Origin: Galerina marginata
Lineage: Eukaryota; Basidiomycota; Agaricomycetes; Agaricales; Galerinaceae
Length of the DNA stretch: 64,000 bases
Direction: 5' to 3'
NCBI GenBank assembly: GCA_023014335.1
Contig: JAECYW010000012.1
Coordinates: 992,001 to 1,056,000 of the forward strand
Below, one piece after another: positions 45,401 through 57,190 of this stretch. Under the pieces are notes generated by a model that worked only from the letters and a program-made list of their open reading frames with translations, did no database searches and had not been told where the DNA came from. Both the position numbers and the translations under genes were made by a program. Numbering within the stretch: position 1 is the first letter of the stretch; each line of letters opens with the position of its first letter.

Positions 45401-46540
45401 GTCCCCTTTCATTTCTTTTCTATACTAAAGTAACCTTTATCTTCCTCAGTCAGGTTGGGTCGAACAACCTTACCAGGTCCAGGAGGCCGGTAAAGCTGCT
45501 AGGGATATCCCTTTCGGTATACGCTGCGCCTTTCAAGACTATAAGAAAGCTTATCCGACCAAGTTCACCGAGTACCCCCAGGAGTATCGTCTTATGGCTC
45601 GACTCTGCAAGATCATCCAGGAGATCAGGGATAAACCTGCTCCCCCACTAAGTCTAGTTGTTTCTTCAATCCCTGCTTGTTGCTAAACTTTGTTTATCCT
45701 TTTTCCATTAGACAAACAAGCAGCTTAGCTGCAATGGACTTGAACGCGGCATGGACAGGGACGAAGACCAGGTATCTAACTTATTTTTCTTGCCGCAGCC
45801 TCTCACTAAAGAGGATTGATTTTTAGGATGACTCCGAGGAGGTAAAGCTCATCCTCCCTGGTACATTTGTTACCACTCTCTTGACGTGCGTGTTCCAGGC
45901 TATGGTGGTCACTGGTGGACGACGAGGGCGGGCCTGGTGGTAGTCAACCACCTGCCACGTCTGGTGGAGATCGTACTTTGCGCTTCAAGAAGAAGCAGAC
46001 CCCTACCAAGGTACGCAACCCACCTCGCTCTTTCGTCCATCAGAAGAAACCTAAGCCTGGGCCGTGTCCACCAGTCTGCGGAGAAGCCTCGTGCCGACGT
46101 GAGTTTACAACTCCTCTTTTATTGTGGAACCGATACTTAAAGGCTTCTCACTTTCTGTAGACCACAAAGTCCAACCCTGCCCCTTCCTCAAAAAGGTCAA
46201 AGCCGAGTCATCCCGTCGCTGACGGTAAGTTAACAATCTTTACTTTTCCCTATCTTTATTCTAATTCCTTCCTTAGGGGGGCCCCATGCTGAGCTATCAG
46301 CTGGGATGCTCCAAGAGGCTTCTGAACTTGCGTCGTCCAGTGCTTTTCCAACTGATCGGGAGGGTATTGACCATCAGATCGTGATGTTGAACGGAGATTT
46401 AGGTGACTATGCTTATAAGGTCACCTATAATCTTCGTCAGCGCGAGATAGCTTTGGCCAAATTGACTAAGCTTAAAGAAGCTCGCTTATCCATGGAGGTC
46501 CCAATTGAAGTCAAAGAGGAGGTGGTTGAGGTTAATTAAA
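42452..46540 (+). pseudogene. Antisense multi-exon gene in the minus-strand gypsy element
   Basis: Plus-strand coding-like blocks with probable GT-AG introns but with interrupting stops: MSVLTMSLPSPP... (42452-42763), EIYKAWRFGNAYLS... (about 43010-43280), 43680-44135, about 44150-44400, VDAYIEVYTVWLQF... (about 44470-44650), GLHAVWQIRN... (about 44700-44783), GWVEQPYQVQEAGK... (about 45450-45655), and a C-terminal helical block LQEASELASS...KEARLSMEVP ending TAA at 46537-46539. It runs from beside the PPT to about 100 bp from the convergent end of pol (46637). I do not recognise the protein and see no zinc cluster. The position matches the antisense genes at 6403-7510 and 19717-20608. Exon edges are approximate. 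Confidence 0.45.
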
Positions 46541-46636
46541 ACGACACGTCAATGTCTAGGTTTTTCCCATAGTAGACTAGTTCTTCTACTTAGGCACTTT
46601 TTCCTAAATATCAAGCAAATTTTTGCCTGCGTCACT

Positions 46637-49600
46637 TTACTCTTCTGCCTCGTCTTCTTCCGCGTCTGAATCCTCAGCTAGATGGACTTTGTCTAACGCG
46701 TAATCTCGTCTCGTTGGCTCAAAGTCATCTTCTGGGCCATTGACTATCTTAGCTAGTCCTTCTTCTGATATATCAATAAGATCCAAGATGTTGTCGGGTA
46801 CCTTAATACGTTTGCGGGCGAAATAAGGTACTACCCTAAAGGGGAGGTTGAACCCGCGCCATAGATAGCGGAGTTTGAACATGTATTATGTAATGTTCTA
46901 TTAGTGGGCACTCCGTTGCGGGCGTCTCTTCTGCAAGACAGATCAATGTCTTCCTGTCGCATAACTGCAATGCGAATAATTTTTTCACCATATTTGCTCC
47001 TGGCTAAGTATATGTGGATTTTTTGGATAGTGATTCAGTGAATAACGTGTATTTTACTGGCCGCGACGGCTGGGGAAACCCCAGACCCCTTGGGGGGATT
47101 GCATCCCCCCAAACCCCCCTGCTTGCCTGCGGCGCGATGCTGCGCTGGCCTTTCGCTGCGCTAGCCTTTTCATGGGGGATTGCATCCCCCATTACCCCCC
47201 CTCTTTGCTGCGCTGGCCTTTCGCTGCGCTGCCTTTTCGCTGCGCTGCCTTTTTGCTGCGCTGCCTTTTCGCTGCGCTGGCCGTGCCTTCGGCACTTATT
47301 TTTTAAAATTTGTGGAATTGGATGGCACATTTATCAATGAGGGGTGTGGAGATGGTGTTTGTTAATTTTGTATTAGGTTGAGATTTACAAATACATCAGT
47401 TTTCATAATTAGAGAGAGTCATGGGTGATGGAAAGACTTGGGCTGGAGAGGGAGAAAACAATGTTTTTTTTGTCTTTGCAGCAGCTGAGGAGGACTGCAC
47501 TGCTCCCCGGAGGGGAGGGATGCAATCTCTTCTGATTAAAACAATCCACCGCGCCTACGGCGCAAGACAGCTGCGAATTTGAGGACACAGAAATTCTATT
47601 ATATGCCCAAAATATTGCATCAAAATTGAGGATCCAGCCGGGATTGAACGAACGGTCAACAATTGACTCGAAATTCCACACAACTACCAACTACACTACA
47701 ATGACTTGGAAATAAGTCTTTGTTCATAACAATATGATGCACACACAATCAGCGGGCACCCTATTCGAGCAGCTCGGCTGGCCAGCGCGACACATTCTTG
47801 TCGTGGGTTGTTTGGTCTTGAATTGCGTGAGTTCGAATTCCCCCTAAAGGCCCCTACTTTATTTTGCCAGACTGCCCCGTCCATTTCTGAGACAACATAA
47901 GAACCGCCGCGGGTCCGTCTTATGACTATCATTGGGCCTAAATAACGCGGCTTCATCTTACTATCTAAATTGTCCTCGACTAGCGTATTTCTTACTAGCA
48001 CCAGGTCTCCTGGTTTGAAGTTATAGTCTTTAATGACAGCTTCGTTATCTTTCTCATAGCGTAGTAACTTTTCATACTTTTGCTGATCTATTCTGCCGCG
48101 CATTTGTTCTATATGGAGCCGGTGCTTGGCTAATGCTTGGGCGCGGAATGCAACTAATTCTTCGTGGCTCATCACACCTGTTGGTGGTTTGACTAACCAA
48201 GTTGCTTCCTTCACATCTAACGGTAGGATGGGATTAGCGCCCGTTATCATAAAAAACGGTGAACACCCTAGTTGTTTTCGTATAGTGACGCGGTCAGCCC
48301 ACATCACATATGGTAGAAACCAGAACCACTTATGGACGTTCTTTTCCCCTAATAACTTGTATAACATTTGCCGGACGTCCCAGTGAGGTCGTTCAATTGA
48401 GCCATTAGCTTGTGAGTTATAAGGCAAAATCCTAATCCCTTTAATGCCATATTTCTGCTCAAGCCATTTTATCGCGGCGAGGAACGCAGGACCGTTATCC
48501 GTTACAAACTCTACCAAGCAGGCCCATCTACAAATGATATCTTCCCAGATCCACATTCCAATGGACCGACTGTCATTTTTCTTTAGCGCGCGTCCCTCCA
48601 TCCAGGAAGTCATCGCGCAGCGTCCATGAGCAATATAAGGACATCCATTAGACGCGGGCGTCATATGCATCACGTCCGCGTGCAGTGTCTGGAAGATTGA
48701 CAGTGTATGAGTAATAACTGGCTTTATCTTTAACATAGTCTTCTGACGTTCTTGACATACATGACAAGTCTTGATAAACCAATTGACGTCTTTCTTCATT
48801 TCTGGCCACCAGAACCTCTGTATTAGCAACTGATTTGTAGCATAGAAGCCTCGGTGACCGACATGGTTGTGTGCCGCGGTCAACATATACATCCTTCTTT
48901 TCTTTTCTATGTATAACCTATGCTTGGCTTCCTGTCCTCTATGGTACAGTCGTCCCTTGTACATTATAAAACAGTTCGCAAACCTGATAAACTGTATGTA
49001 CTCTTTTTCTTTCAAGCCTGCAGGCCTGAACCTCTTATTATTAAACCATTTCAGGACCCAAGATATCCTATTATCCTGTTCTTTAGCGCTAGGAGTCTGA
49101 TGTACTTCTGGGTATGCGCCAGACTTATTCTTGAAGTCTGTCTCGTCTGGTAGAGCTAGCACATTAACCTACTGCTGTACCATGTCGCGTCTTTCGGGTC
49201 CCAATTGTACACTATTAGTGGTCAAATAATTTTCTAGTTGATCCTTTTCTTGCAGTCGGAAGATGTTGGCCTCTGCGAGCTTGGTCGCGAAGCAATCCAC
49301 CAACTTTGCAATGCCTTTGAAGTGACCTTGCGTTCCTTCAATGTCATCTACAAAGTCTATTATAGGACGCGGCAGCGGGTCGGTCACCTCTGCTAATTCT
49401 ATTTGAGGTCCTATCCCAGCTTGAATAAACACATTATCCACTACTGTTTGTGTGAACCCCTTCCTATTGTCTATTTGATCTGCGAACTCCTCAATCGGTC
49501 TTAACGGCGGATCATCAGGATTTGCTATTTCTATTTCTACCGGTCCCGAAGGATTGTCATCGTCATTCTTTGTTTCCGGTGGTTCGGGATCATTAGGCTG

Positions 49601-51068
49601 GCGGTGGCGCCGCGACAATCCGTCAGGGCCAAAAGTTTTCCCCGCCTTGTGACGTAGAGTAAAATGAAACAGCCCGACTTGCTCTATCCAGCGGTTAATT
49701 ACCGCGTTAGGCATCATGTCCGGATTATGTAGCATTCCCCCTATGAACTGCGCGTCTGTTTCCACTATCAGCTTCCTGACTCCTATTAACCACTTCTTAT
49801 TCTCAGTCAAAGCTCTCTTTAATCCATACAGCTCTCGTTTTGGTTGTGAGTACCGCGCCTCCTGATCACTTAGTGTGATGGAGCCGAATTTTGCAAAACA
49901 ATGCTTCTTGGGATCATCCTTATCTTCCTGATAGATGTAGTACCCCACTGCAATATATGAAGTGTCTACTGCTAAAACAACTGCCCCCTGTCCTTCGTAA
50001 TCAATAGGTTGGAGCGTGTACGAATTTCGCACTCCATCTTTTAACATGGCCATACTCTTTTCTTGATTGGGACCCCAAACAAATGGAGTGTCGAGCCGTG
50101 TCAACTTTTGAAGATGATGCACCCGCTCCGCGTAATTGGAGATATACGATCTGAGTATACCTGCGGTTCCTAAAAACGCTCGGACATCGGACAGGTCTTT
50201 ACACGGGCCCCAGTTCTCTATGACCTTGATACGTTCAGTAGTAGGTTTTCGTCCGTCCATGGTACACAAGTGCCCGACAACAGTGATTTCGGCCGCGCAG
50301 ATAGTCAACTTAGTACCAGAGAAGGTTCCACCGCAGTACTTCATCCATTGTACAATTCTGTTTACATTCTGTATGTGCTCCCATACAAACCTTCTAATTC
50401 CTGCATTTTCTGGTATAGTTTCATATGATCCGTCCTCCAACTTGTATCGTGTTTTGGGGCCGCAGATGGGCACATCATCTATGTAAGGTATCGTGCAATG
50501 CGGAATTTCCGGCTGTAGAATAAAAGTCACATCATCGTGGAATATTGGCACAGAGTTTGTCCAACCCATAGGTAGTGTTACCAAACGCATTGCTCCATAG
50601 GGCGTCTGAAAAGTAGTGAGGTTGCGGCTTGACTCGTCAAGTATCTGCTCGTCATATCCTACATATAAATCAAACATGCCTCCACAGGCGCAGCCCGCAA
50701 AATGGGTGGCTAAATCTTCTGTAGCTGGTGGCAAACCCGAATGCGTGATGGTAACTGCATTCAAGGGTTCCAGACTGTGTACTATCCTTAGACTTTTTCC
50801 ATCCTTCTTTACTACAGTAAACCATCTAGATCTGAATGATGAGTTCGACGGCTCGTAGACTCCTGAGTCCCTCTTTGACTTGATTATTTTACAAACCTCG
50901 TCATATAGTCCGGGAGGTATGGGAATATTTTTATACACCCAAGGAGTGTGTTCTATGGTAGGGATGACTACGGGAGGGAAGAAATCTTCCCTAAATTGTC
51001 CGCGTTCAGTGTCATCCCAAGCAAAAGCACTTTGAAATCCCTGGATGCTCCAAGCAGATCTTCAACGA
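46637..51068 (-). pseudogene. pol: Ty3/gypsy pol (gypsy-Y): RT, RNase H, integrase
   Basis: The frame opens at about 51068 (SAFAWDDTERG...FFPPVVIPT) and covers the RT (RWFTVVKKDGKSLRIVHSL, catalytic YIDDVPI at about 50480), RNase H (AVDTSYIAVGYYIY, VETDAQF) and a conserved HKAGKTFGPDGLSRR. An in-frame TAG (49169-49171) precedes the integrase: HHCC zinc finger (HNHVGHRGF...CHVC), core D (LHADVMHM), D (VTDNGPAF) and E (NGSIERPH), then the GPY-like module ([10 protein letters not shown]). A MITE splits the C-terminus at 46843-47841. The tail (VVPYFARKRIKVPDN...) ends at 46637. Before 51068 a one-base shift and an acceptor-like TTTTTTTAG precede a lost N-terminal part (protease not seen). Confidence 0.92.
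46843..47841. mobile_element. Mutator-like MITE in the integrase C-terminus, 9-bp TSD
   Basis: A 999-bp insertion flanked by CCCTAAAGG (46834-46842 and 47842-47850). Imperfect termini GGAGGTTGAACCCGCGC and GGAATTCGAACTCACGC. The pol reading frame resumes exactly across it once one TSD is removed. A 9-bp duplication suggests Mutator-like, though KDZ is possible. 47150-47290 holds GCTGCGCTGGCCTTTC-type short tandem repeats. Its terminal B-box-like sequence is discussed among the rejected items. Confidence 0.75.
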
Positions 51069-51108
51069 CTACTCCCTAAAAAAACCATCTCCAAATCCTC
51101 CCAGCAAA

Positions 51109-52895
51109 ATGGATCCTTCATCTGGCGCGGACACTACGACAACAAAGGTCATCGATAATCTTAATCCTATGGAAGCACCAACATCTAGTCAAATCACCAA
51201 TGCTAAGGAGAGCGAGGCAAAGGGGGAAAAGGAAGCGTCAGATAACTTGAATGCGAGCCGTCCTACTACCTCTCAGCTTCTAGCATACTATGGAGATGAA
51301 GACAATTACGCGCTTTCTCCCATGGCCAACTTGTGGATTGAATACGCTATGGAGAGCAAAGTCGCGCGATTGACTTCTCAGAAAGTATCGATGTATTGCA
51401 CAACTCCTACTCTGGCGAAGGATCAAATTCTTGATCTGGGGCCAATGGCTTCTTCTGCTATCATGCGCTATAGTTTAAAAGGTCCTTTACTAGAGGATAT
51501 CGGCCAAACTGTAGAGGAACTACAAATCTTCATCAAGCGCATGGCCACTCTGATTCCGGATCGAAACTCGCACTTTATAGTTGACCCCGGCAACACTACT
51601 GTGTCAATACTACAAGGTTCTCACTCAGTCGGGCAAATCCACGCTGCTTGGACGGCCCTTGTGAAACAACTAGAAAGTGCTCAGAGGTTTATGTTAAAGT
51701 ATCAGGAGGAGTATAAACAAGGACTATTATTATCTTTGACATCGCTGATATCAACGGCTCCCAGCATCTGGAGAAATCTACAAGATGAGGGAGGAGACAG
51801 TTCCGATAATTGACTAAGGTACATGTATGACCAAGTCCCTCACCTACAAAATCTATTGAAACCAGAGAGCCTCGTGTACATGAGAGAGGGCGCTGACTGG
51901 AGTCATGTACTACCTCTCCCATCCTGGCTTCAATTTTCGAAAGAAAGCAGCGATCTAGGTGAGGAAGCGCCAAAGACAAGTTATAAAACGGAAGACAACT
52001 TTATGCTACCCCCGAATTACAACAAAGGAAAGGGAAAGGAAGTTGAGCTTCACAGACCAAGTGATGTCAGTAAGCACGTCTCCATCCAACAGCCCAAACC
52101 TAAGACAAGCAGGTTACTGTCTTCGGATACTCCCTTTTGTAAAAATAACAAATTGTTTTTTAGCATCTCTGACCAACCTACGATGCTAGTTAATCAAGAT
52201 AGTAATGTGCTTTATGGGCTAGCGACTAACAAACCGTCCGCGTTCACAAACATGACCTTGCCTACAAAACCCGGAGGTCAAGCAAGCAGGACAAACCTTC
52301 CCGAATGGCGACATAGAGAAGGCAGAGGGCTTTTCTCCACTCCGAAGCCATTTGCAAACTGGGGCTCTTCACGACAATCAGCTATGCCCCCTCCTAAACA
52401 CGGAACGGACATTTGGGCTACTACAACTAACGCTAACATGCAGAACAGGATATGGGACCAGAGTGCCCCTAAACTCACAACCATGGCACGCCCATCTCAA
52501 ATCCCAAGATTCACAGCAGGACAACAAGCAACCGCAACCCAGAAATCTACTCACCCTACCAACCCATCACAGAATCCTGAACCCCCGTCACCTTGTTTTC
52601 CATCTTCGTCTAATAAAGATCAAGGACGAAGAGGTGGCAGAGGAGGAGGGGGCGGTGGAGGCGGTGGTGAAGGGGGAGGAGGTAGAGGCGGCGGTGGAGG
52701 ATGGTCTCCATGAGGTTCTCCTCCAAGGAGTCCTAATTTGGCACTACCAGACAATAGCGCAAAACCAGGACCAACATACAACAATCCTTTCATACCGACA
52801 ATTAAGGCCGAATTGAAGCAGGAACAACTACCGTCGTGGGACGGAAATCACAACACTGCCGTCGAATGTTTCTGGGAAGTTCGACAGAACGCCCA
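51109..52895 (+). pseudogene. gag: Gypsy gag, N-terminal part, divergent from pol
   Basis: One frame from ATG 51109 (MDPSSGADTTTTK) with TGA at 51811-51813 and TGA at 52711-52713. The C-terminal stretch has the Gly/Arg low-complexity run and then PFIPTIKAELKQEQLPSWDG...VECFWEVRQNAQLA, a layout I associate with gag of basidiomycete gypsy elements. The reading then leaves this family at about 52895. It starts 41 bp from the outer end of the pol frame and points away from it, which no intact gypsy element would show. Confidence 0.7.
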
Positions 52896-53699
52896 GCTAG
52901 CCCCTCTGTACTCTGTCTCTTGGGTCTCTGGGACTATGTCACTGGTAATTCTATGGAGCCCAGAGCAGATGTTGAGCCAAATGCGAACTCTAACTGGAAG
53001 AAGAACAACAGGCGGGCCTGCGGCTTTATTTTCGGTGCTGTTAGTGATGCCAAATGCAAAGCAATTACACCACTAGAGTCTGGCGCCAAGGCCTACTTTG
53101 ATCTCCTCAAAAAACATCACAAGAGCGACGGACCAGTGGCACAGGTCTACCTCATTAAGGAGGCACTGAAAGTCCAGGCGCATCAAGGCAAGTCATTCAC
53201 AAAGGGAGTTGACAAGATTTACAATCTAATCGACCACGCATGGAGTATAGATGTCAATGGAGTGACCCTCAACATGTTCAAGACCGTCGCTGTCCTTAAT
53301 TTCTTTGGGAAAGAATTCCAGGACATCCAATTTGCCATTCAAGACCACATGAAGTCTTCCACCGCCAAGTCGCCTTTTACTTCAACTGACCTCCGCCACT
53401 TTATCAAAGATAAACAATGTCTCATTGCCGCCAACAATGGTGCCGATAATATCCCCACTTCTATTGCTCTCTCAGCCCAATCCTCAAAGCCCTCAGACAA
53501 AAATGCGGAGTTCTGTGCAAACTGCAAGAAATATTACCACACCAATCCATACTGCATTCGCGAAGGTGGTGGAATGGCTGGAAAAACCATCAGGGAGTCC
53601 CAGGAGAAGCACCGCGCGGACAGGCTGGCAAAGACCGGAGGAAGCGCAAGTGCTTCCAAAGATAAAGTCAGGGTTCCTTTCACAGATTCAACTGACTAA
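52896..53699 (+). pseudogene. gag: Copia-type gag joined to the gypsy gag
   Basis: The frame that ends at TAA 53697-53699 has UBN2-type gag features (GLWDYVTGNSMEP, AYFDLLKKHHKSDGPVAQ) and a CCHC knuckle CANCKKYYHTNPYC. It is in a different frame from the gypsy gag and joins it at about 52890-52900, suggesting a recombination or template-switch junction. No copia pol follows. Confidence 0.75.
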
Positions 53700-53726
53700 A
53701 TGTTCGTTTGACCTCGACTGATGTTG

Positions 53727-54178
53727 CTAGGAATTGAGTGAGCAAGAAGAACAAGTCAAAAAAGAAACAGCCATACCAGGAATGGATAAATAATCAAGGG
53801 CCATCCGATGAAGACATGGGAAGATATGCTTATGCTTGTACCACCAGAGCAGCGCATCTTCAACATGTTTGGGGTCGGTGCTCAAATACTTCTCGAGCTC
53901 GTCTCGTAGTTCCGACGGTTGCAGGGCTTGAAGAGCTGGAAGGTTATCAAAAATATTCTTTGACAATGTGGTCTACGAATAGGTAACAATAGTCGTAAGT
54001 GTTGTGAAAGCCGTTCTTCAAGAATAAAACATTACCGGGGTGAGAACGGGACCTGCTCGCACACTATTTGAGGAAGCGTAGGATTGCTTGAACTCGGTTT
54101 CAATGATTGATCTTGCTTCGTCGATCCAATCGGCTTGCCATCCAGCCTTTTCGAAGTACTTGAGCTTGTGACGTGGAC
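53727..54178 (-). pseudogene. hAT transposase C-terminal fragment
   Basis: Minus-strand frames with the hAT dimerisation-region pattern: KLKYFEKAGW...WIDEARSIIETEF, then, after a probable intron or short shift, LEKYLSTDPKH...ALLWWYKHKHIFPCLHRMALDYLSIP. The last segment is the hallmark hAT block (WW...PxLxxMAxDxLxIP). The catalytic N-terminal part is missing because a KDZ-type end interrupts it at 54179; its other half would lie beyond that element. Confidence 0.85.
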
Positions 54179-54251
54179 ACTTCAGTGGCCCCTACTTAGG
54201 TACCCGGCGGGAAATTTAATATGGGGTATATAACCTACCCATGGGGGTGTC

Positions 54252-54956
54252 CAAGGGGCTGCGAGCGGAAGATCCCGAGAAATCCACTACCCTCGTCTTG
54301 TCCCATCAATGTCCCAAAGGAGTTTAATCAGGGTCAAATATATCGGGCAGGTGTTACCGAATTGAGTCAAAATCACAGGTAGATAATCAATTCCTGCCCC
54401 GAACGCACCTAAACGACAGCAAGAACTCCCTTTTCTCCCGCTACAGCTCTGGCCAACGAAACATATCAGTAAATGGGAAGAATTAAAAATGGGGGTACCT
54501 GCAATTCAAACAACGAAGTGGAGGGGATATAAACCAGGTCTTAGTGGTGATATACAGGTAATATTGGAAGAAAACAATGAGGATGATGATGTGTATGAGG
54601 ACAAGGACGAGGTCGGGTCGGGTGTTGGCCACACAGTGCGAGAGTCACGAAAACGGGCGATGTCTGTTCAATCAACAGCATATCGTGACAGGTCACTCAC
54701 AAAGAAGTGCCAAGGTCCTTAAATTGGCGGTTCTCATAATACAATACGTAGCTACTTCAGTCTTCAGCTGTTTTGTGTACTAGTTATACGTATGAAATTC
54801 GATATCACGTCTGTCTTTTGCGGTCTTGTATCCATCGCCTACTGATTTAGTCTTACCTGCCTGATATATCAGACCCTGATATAAACTCCTTTGGGACATT
54901 GATGGGACAAGACGAGGGTAGTGGGTTTCTCGGGATCTTCCGCTCGCAGCCCCTTG
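54252..54956. mobile_element. hAT-like MITE (CAAGGGGCTGCG family), 8-bp TSD
   Basis: 705 bp with TIRs of about 73 bp starting CAAGGGGCTGCGAGCGGAAG, flanked by GGGGTGTC (54244-54251 and 54957-54964). A CAAGGG-type terminus and 8-bp duplication fit hAT. A 77-codon frame inside (54489-54719) is not recognised. Confidence 0.85.
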
Positions 54957-54964
54957 GGGGTGTC

Positions 54965-56185
54965 TATAACAAAAATAAAAAATAAAAAGCGGCAGCTACA
55001 ATTTATAAAAATTGTTAAAACTTTTTGTGGAATTATTAAAATTGTTAAAAATTTCAAAAATAAAAATCTTTTTGTTATAAAAACATGAGAAATGTTTTAA
55101 AATTTTAGAAAAGTCTTAACAATAAATAGAAATAGTTATAGATTTGTTTTTTTTAATAGGTGCCAGGGGTCTTTTTATAGAAATATTAAATTGTACCTAG
55201 CGGACCAACCAGGGTAAATAGATAGAATCTGTAAAGAGATCTTGTAATGCAACCCTGAGTACTATGTATTCTCCAAAGATTGAAGCAATCCAGAGGTTTG
55301 AATTCTTCTACCCCCTAAATAAATTTGGCATTTGTGGGCCAGCTAAAATAGATGGTGAGGATCTGTTTAAAGATCATAAGGCATTATATAGAGTGGTATT
55401 CAGACCAAAACTACCAAATGAAATCAAAATCATTAATTCTTGAATTAAATAAATACATATAGCATTCTGATACTGCAGGTCTTCTACAAGTTATTCACTA
55501 CAAGTCTGCTGCAAGCAATACATGAATTTGCAAGGCAAAGACATTCATTCCGACTCCTACTTCCAATCCCAGTTGTTCTTCCACCACTCCAAAAACCGCA
55601 GGTGTCCTTCAAGCTCTGGCACTCATTCCAGTCTGACTGCAATGATAACTGGCAACATCCAGACCTAGATCATGACAGATATACATAGAATATAATAAAT
55701 GCAGCAAAAGGTTATGTCAGACTATATGTCTCTAAATGTGATGCCTCATCCCAGTCTGACTGCGATGATAACTGGCGACACCCAGACCTAGATCATGACA
55801 GATATATGATGTAATGAATGCACTACATTATTAGCCAAGTCACTGCAAGCCTTCTGTAAGTCATTCAACGCCTACAATGAATTTACTACAACCTAGACAA
55901 ATCACCGCAAGTCTTTCACAAATAATGTTAACACTTCAATTGACTCATCATGTCATCATCCGCAACACTGCAACTTCACCGTAAGCCACATTGAAGACAC
56001 AATGAATTTGCTACAGCATCACTCAAGTCACTGCAAGTCTTCCGCAAATAAAGTTAAACCTTCAATCAAGTCATTTAATTCTCACCTCATCCAAGTCAAA
56101 ATATTCACAATTGAATATAGTACATCCAATTACAAAAACAAAACAAAAATAAATAAATAAAAAAAAGAACAATAACAAAAAGTTT
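54965..56185. repeat. KDZ-2 subterminal region
   Basis: AT-rich to about 55200. Then direct repeats of about 55 bp (CAGTCTGACTGC...GACAGATATA at about 55630 and 55752) and dispersed CACTGCAAGTCTTC words to 56060, similar to 22600-22790 in KDZ-1. No gene. Confidence 0.6.
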
Positions 56186-56189
56186 TTTT

Positions 56190-56974
56190 TTATTATAATA
56201 ACAAAACCAGCCAAAACTCCAATTGCTTTGTGAGAATTTTGAAGCCAAGATCCGAGATGCAGAAAATGTTCTGCAAGAGCATAAAAAGTAGCACTTGTTC
56301 CTGAAAGAACTTTGAGGCTAAAATCAGAGATGCAAGGAATGCTCTACAAGAGCATACAAGAAGCAATGGGAGAGACAGTGTTGATGAGGGCTTAGATGTT
56401 ATGGATTGCTTGGCAATGAGACTCGAAATTGAGGCCCAATCACTTTCAGCAGACATTTCAAGTTCCTCCAGGCCACAGTTGGTGACATGTGAATAGTTTT
56501 CATTGAGTTGTTGAACATTTGAGATGATTCCTCCATTGTGCAAAGTTCAGCTTCTCGTTCGAGTTCCTCTAGAGTGGCAGGCTGGATTCTGGAATCAGGC
56601 TGCCAGTGGGCCATGATGCCCATATTCTCTTGACGCAAAAGTTCAGAGACATTTGTGTGTATTGCTTTGAGGTAGCAAAGTGCAGCTTGTAGAATGCTGC
56701 CTGATGTACATAAGCAATATAAAACCTCATGTACAAATGACTTAATGAGGAGCAAGTTCTGATCTACATCAGTTTCTGCTGTGAGTATTGCTTGGAAGGT
56801 AACTAATATATTTTCCATTATCTGAACAGAAATGGGTGTAGGTGGCCGTGTTGATAGAGATAGTGATTGAAAGTTCAATCCAGTTTGGTCTTTGACCTTT
56901 CTGGGACCAGGACTGAGACTGAGACCAAATATTTTAAAATTCTGAATCTGTAAACTTATTAACATACACTTCAA
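56190..56974 (-). pseudogene. Captured cyclin-like gene fragment
   Basis: Minus strand. One frame carries KSFVHEVLYCLCTSGSILQ followed by AALCYLKAIHTNVSELLRQE; another, after a probable intron or shift, carries RAFLASLILASKFFQEQ. Both segments and their order match the N-terminal cyclin box of fungal Pcl/Pho80-type cyclins (family pattern: F..EVL..SRTS...LQ.AL.YL, then R.FLA.LILASKFLQD). The rest of the box is missing. About 60 bp around the ILASKF segment are duplicated in tandem at 56240-56350. Non-functional. Confidence 0.65.
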
Positions 56975-57190
56975 TTTTTAAACAACCCTAAGAACTTTAA
57001 TTTACATTGAGAATTGATGTACTTACAAAAATATTCTGGTACATCTACACTTTTTTCAAAATATTTTATAGTTGCTGGTATTTTGCCAAATTTGTACCAA
57101 TAAATATGTCCCAAAATTGAAAGCATGGACTGCACAGTTTAGTCTTTTTCAGTCCTGATCTGGTCTTGATTCAGTCTATTTAATAATTTT
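56870..57190. repeat. Decayed hAT-like MITE
   Basis: GGACCAGGACTGAGACTGAGACC near one side and TTTTTCAGTCCTGATCTGGTC on the other, with an AT-rich centre matching the family core at 15730-15900. Confidence 0.55.

Noticed and set aside
47769..47841. tRNA gene or tRNA-derived SINE (A-box-like CAGCTCGGCTGG and B-box-like GTTCGAATTCC)
   Set aside because: Stems do not pair well, the anticodon loop has the wrong size, and the B-box is the terminal inverted repeat of the 46843-47841 element, mirrored at its left end.
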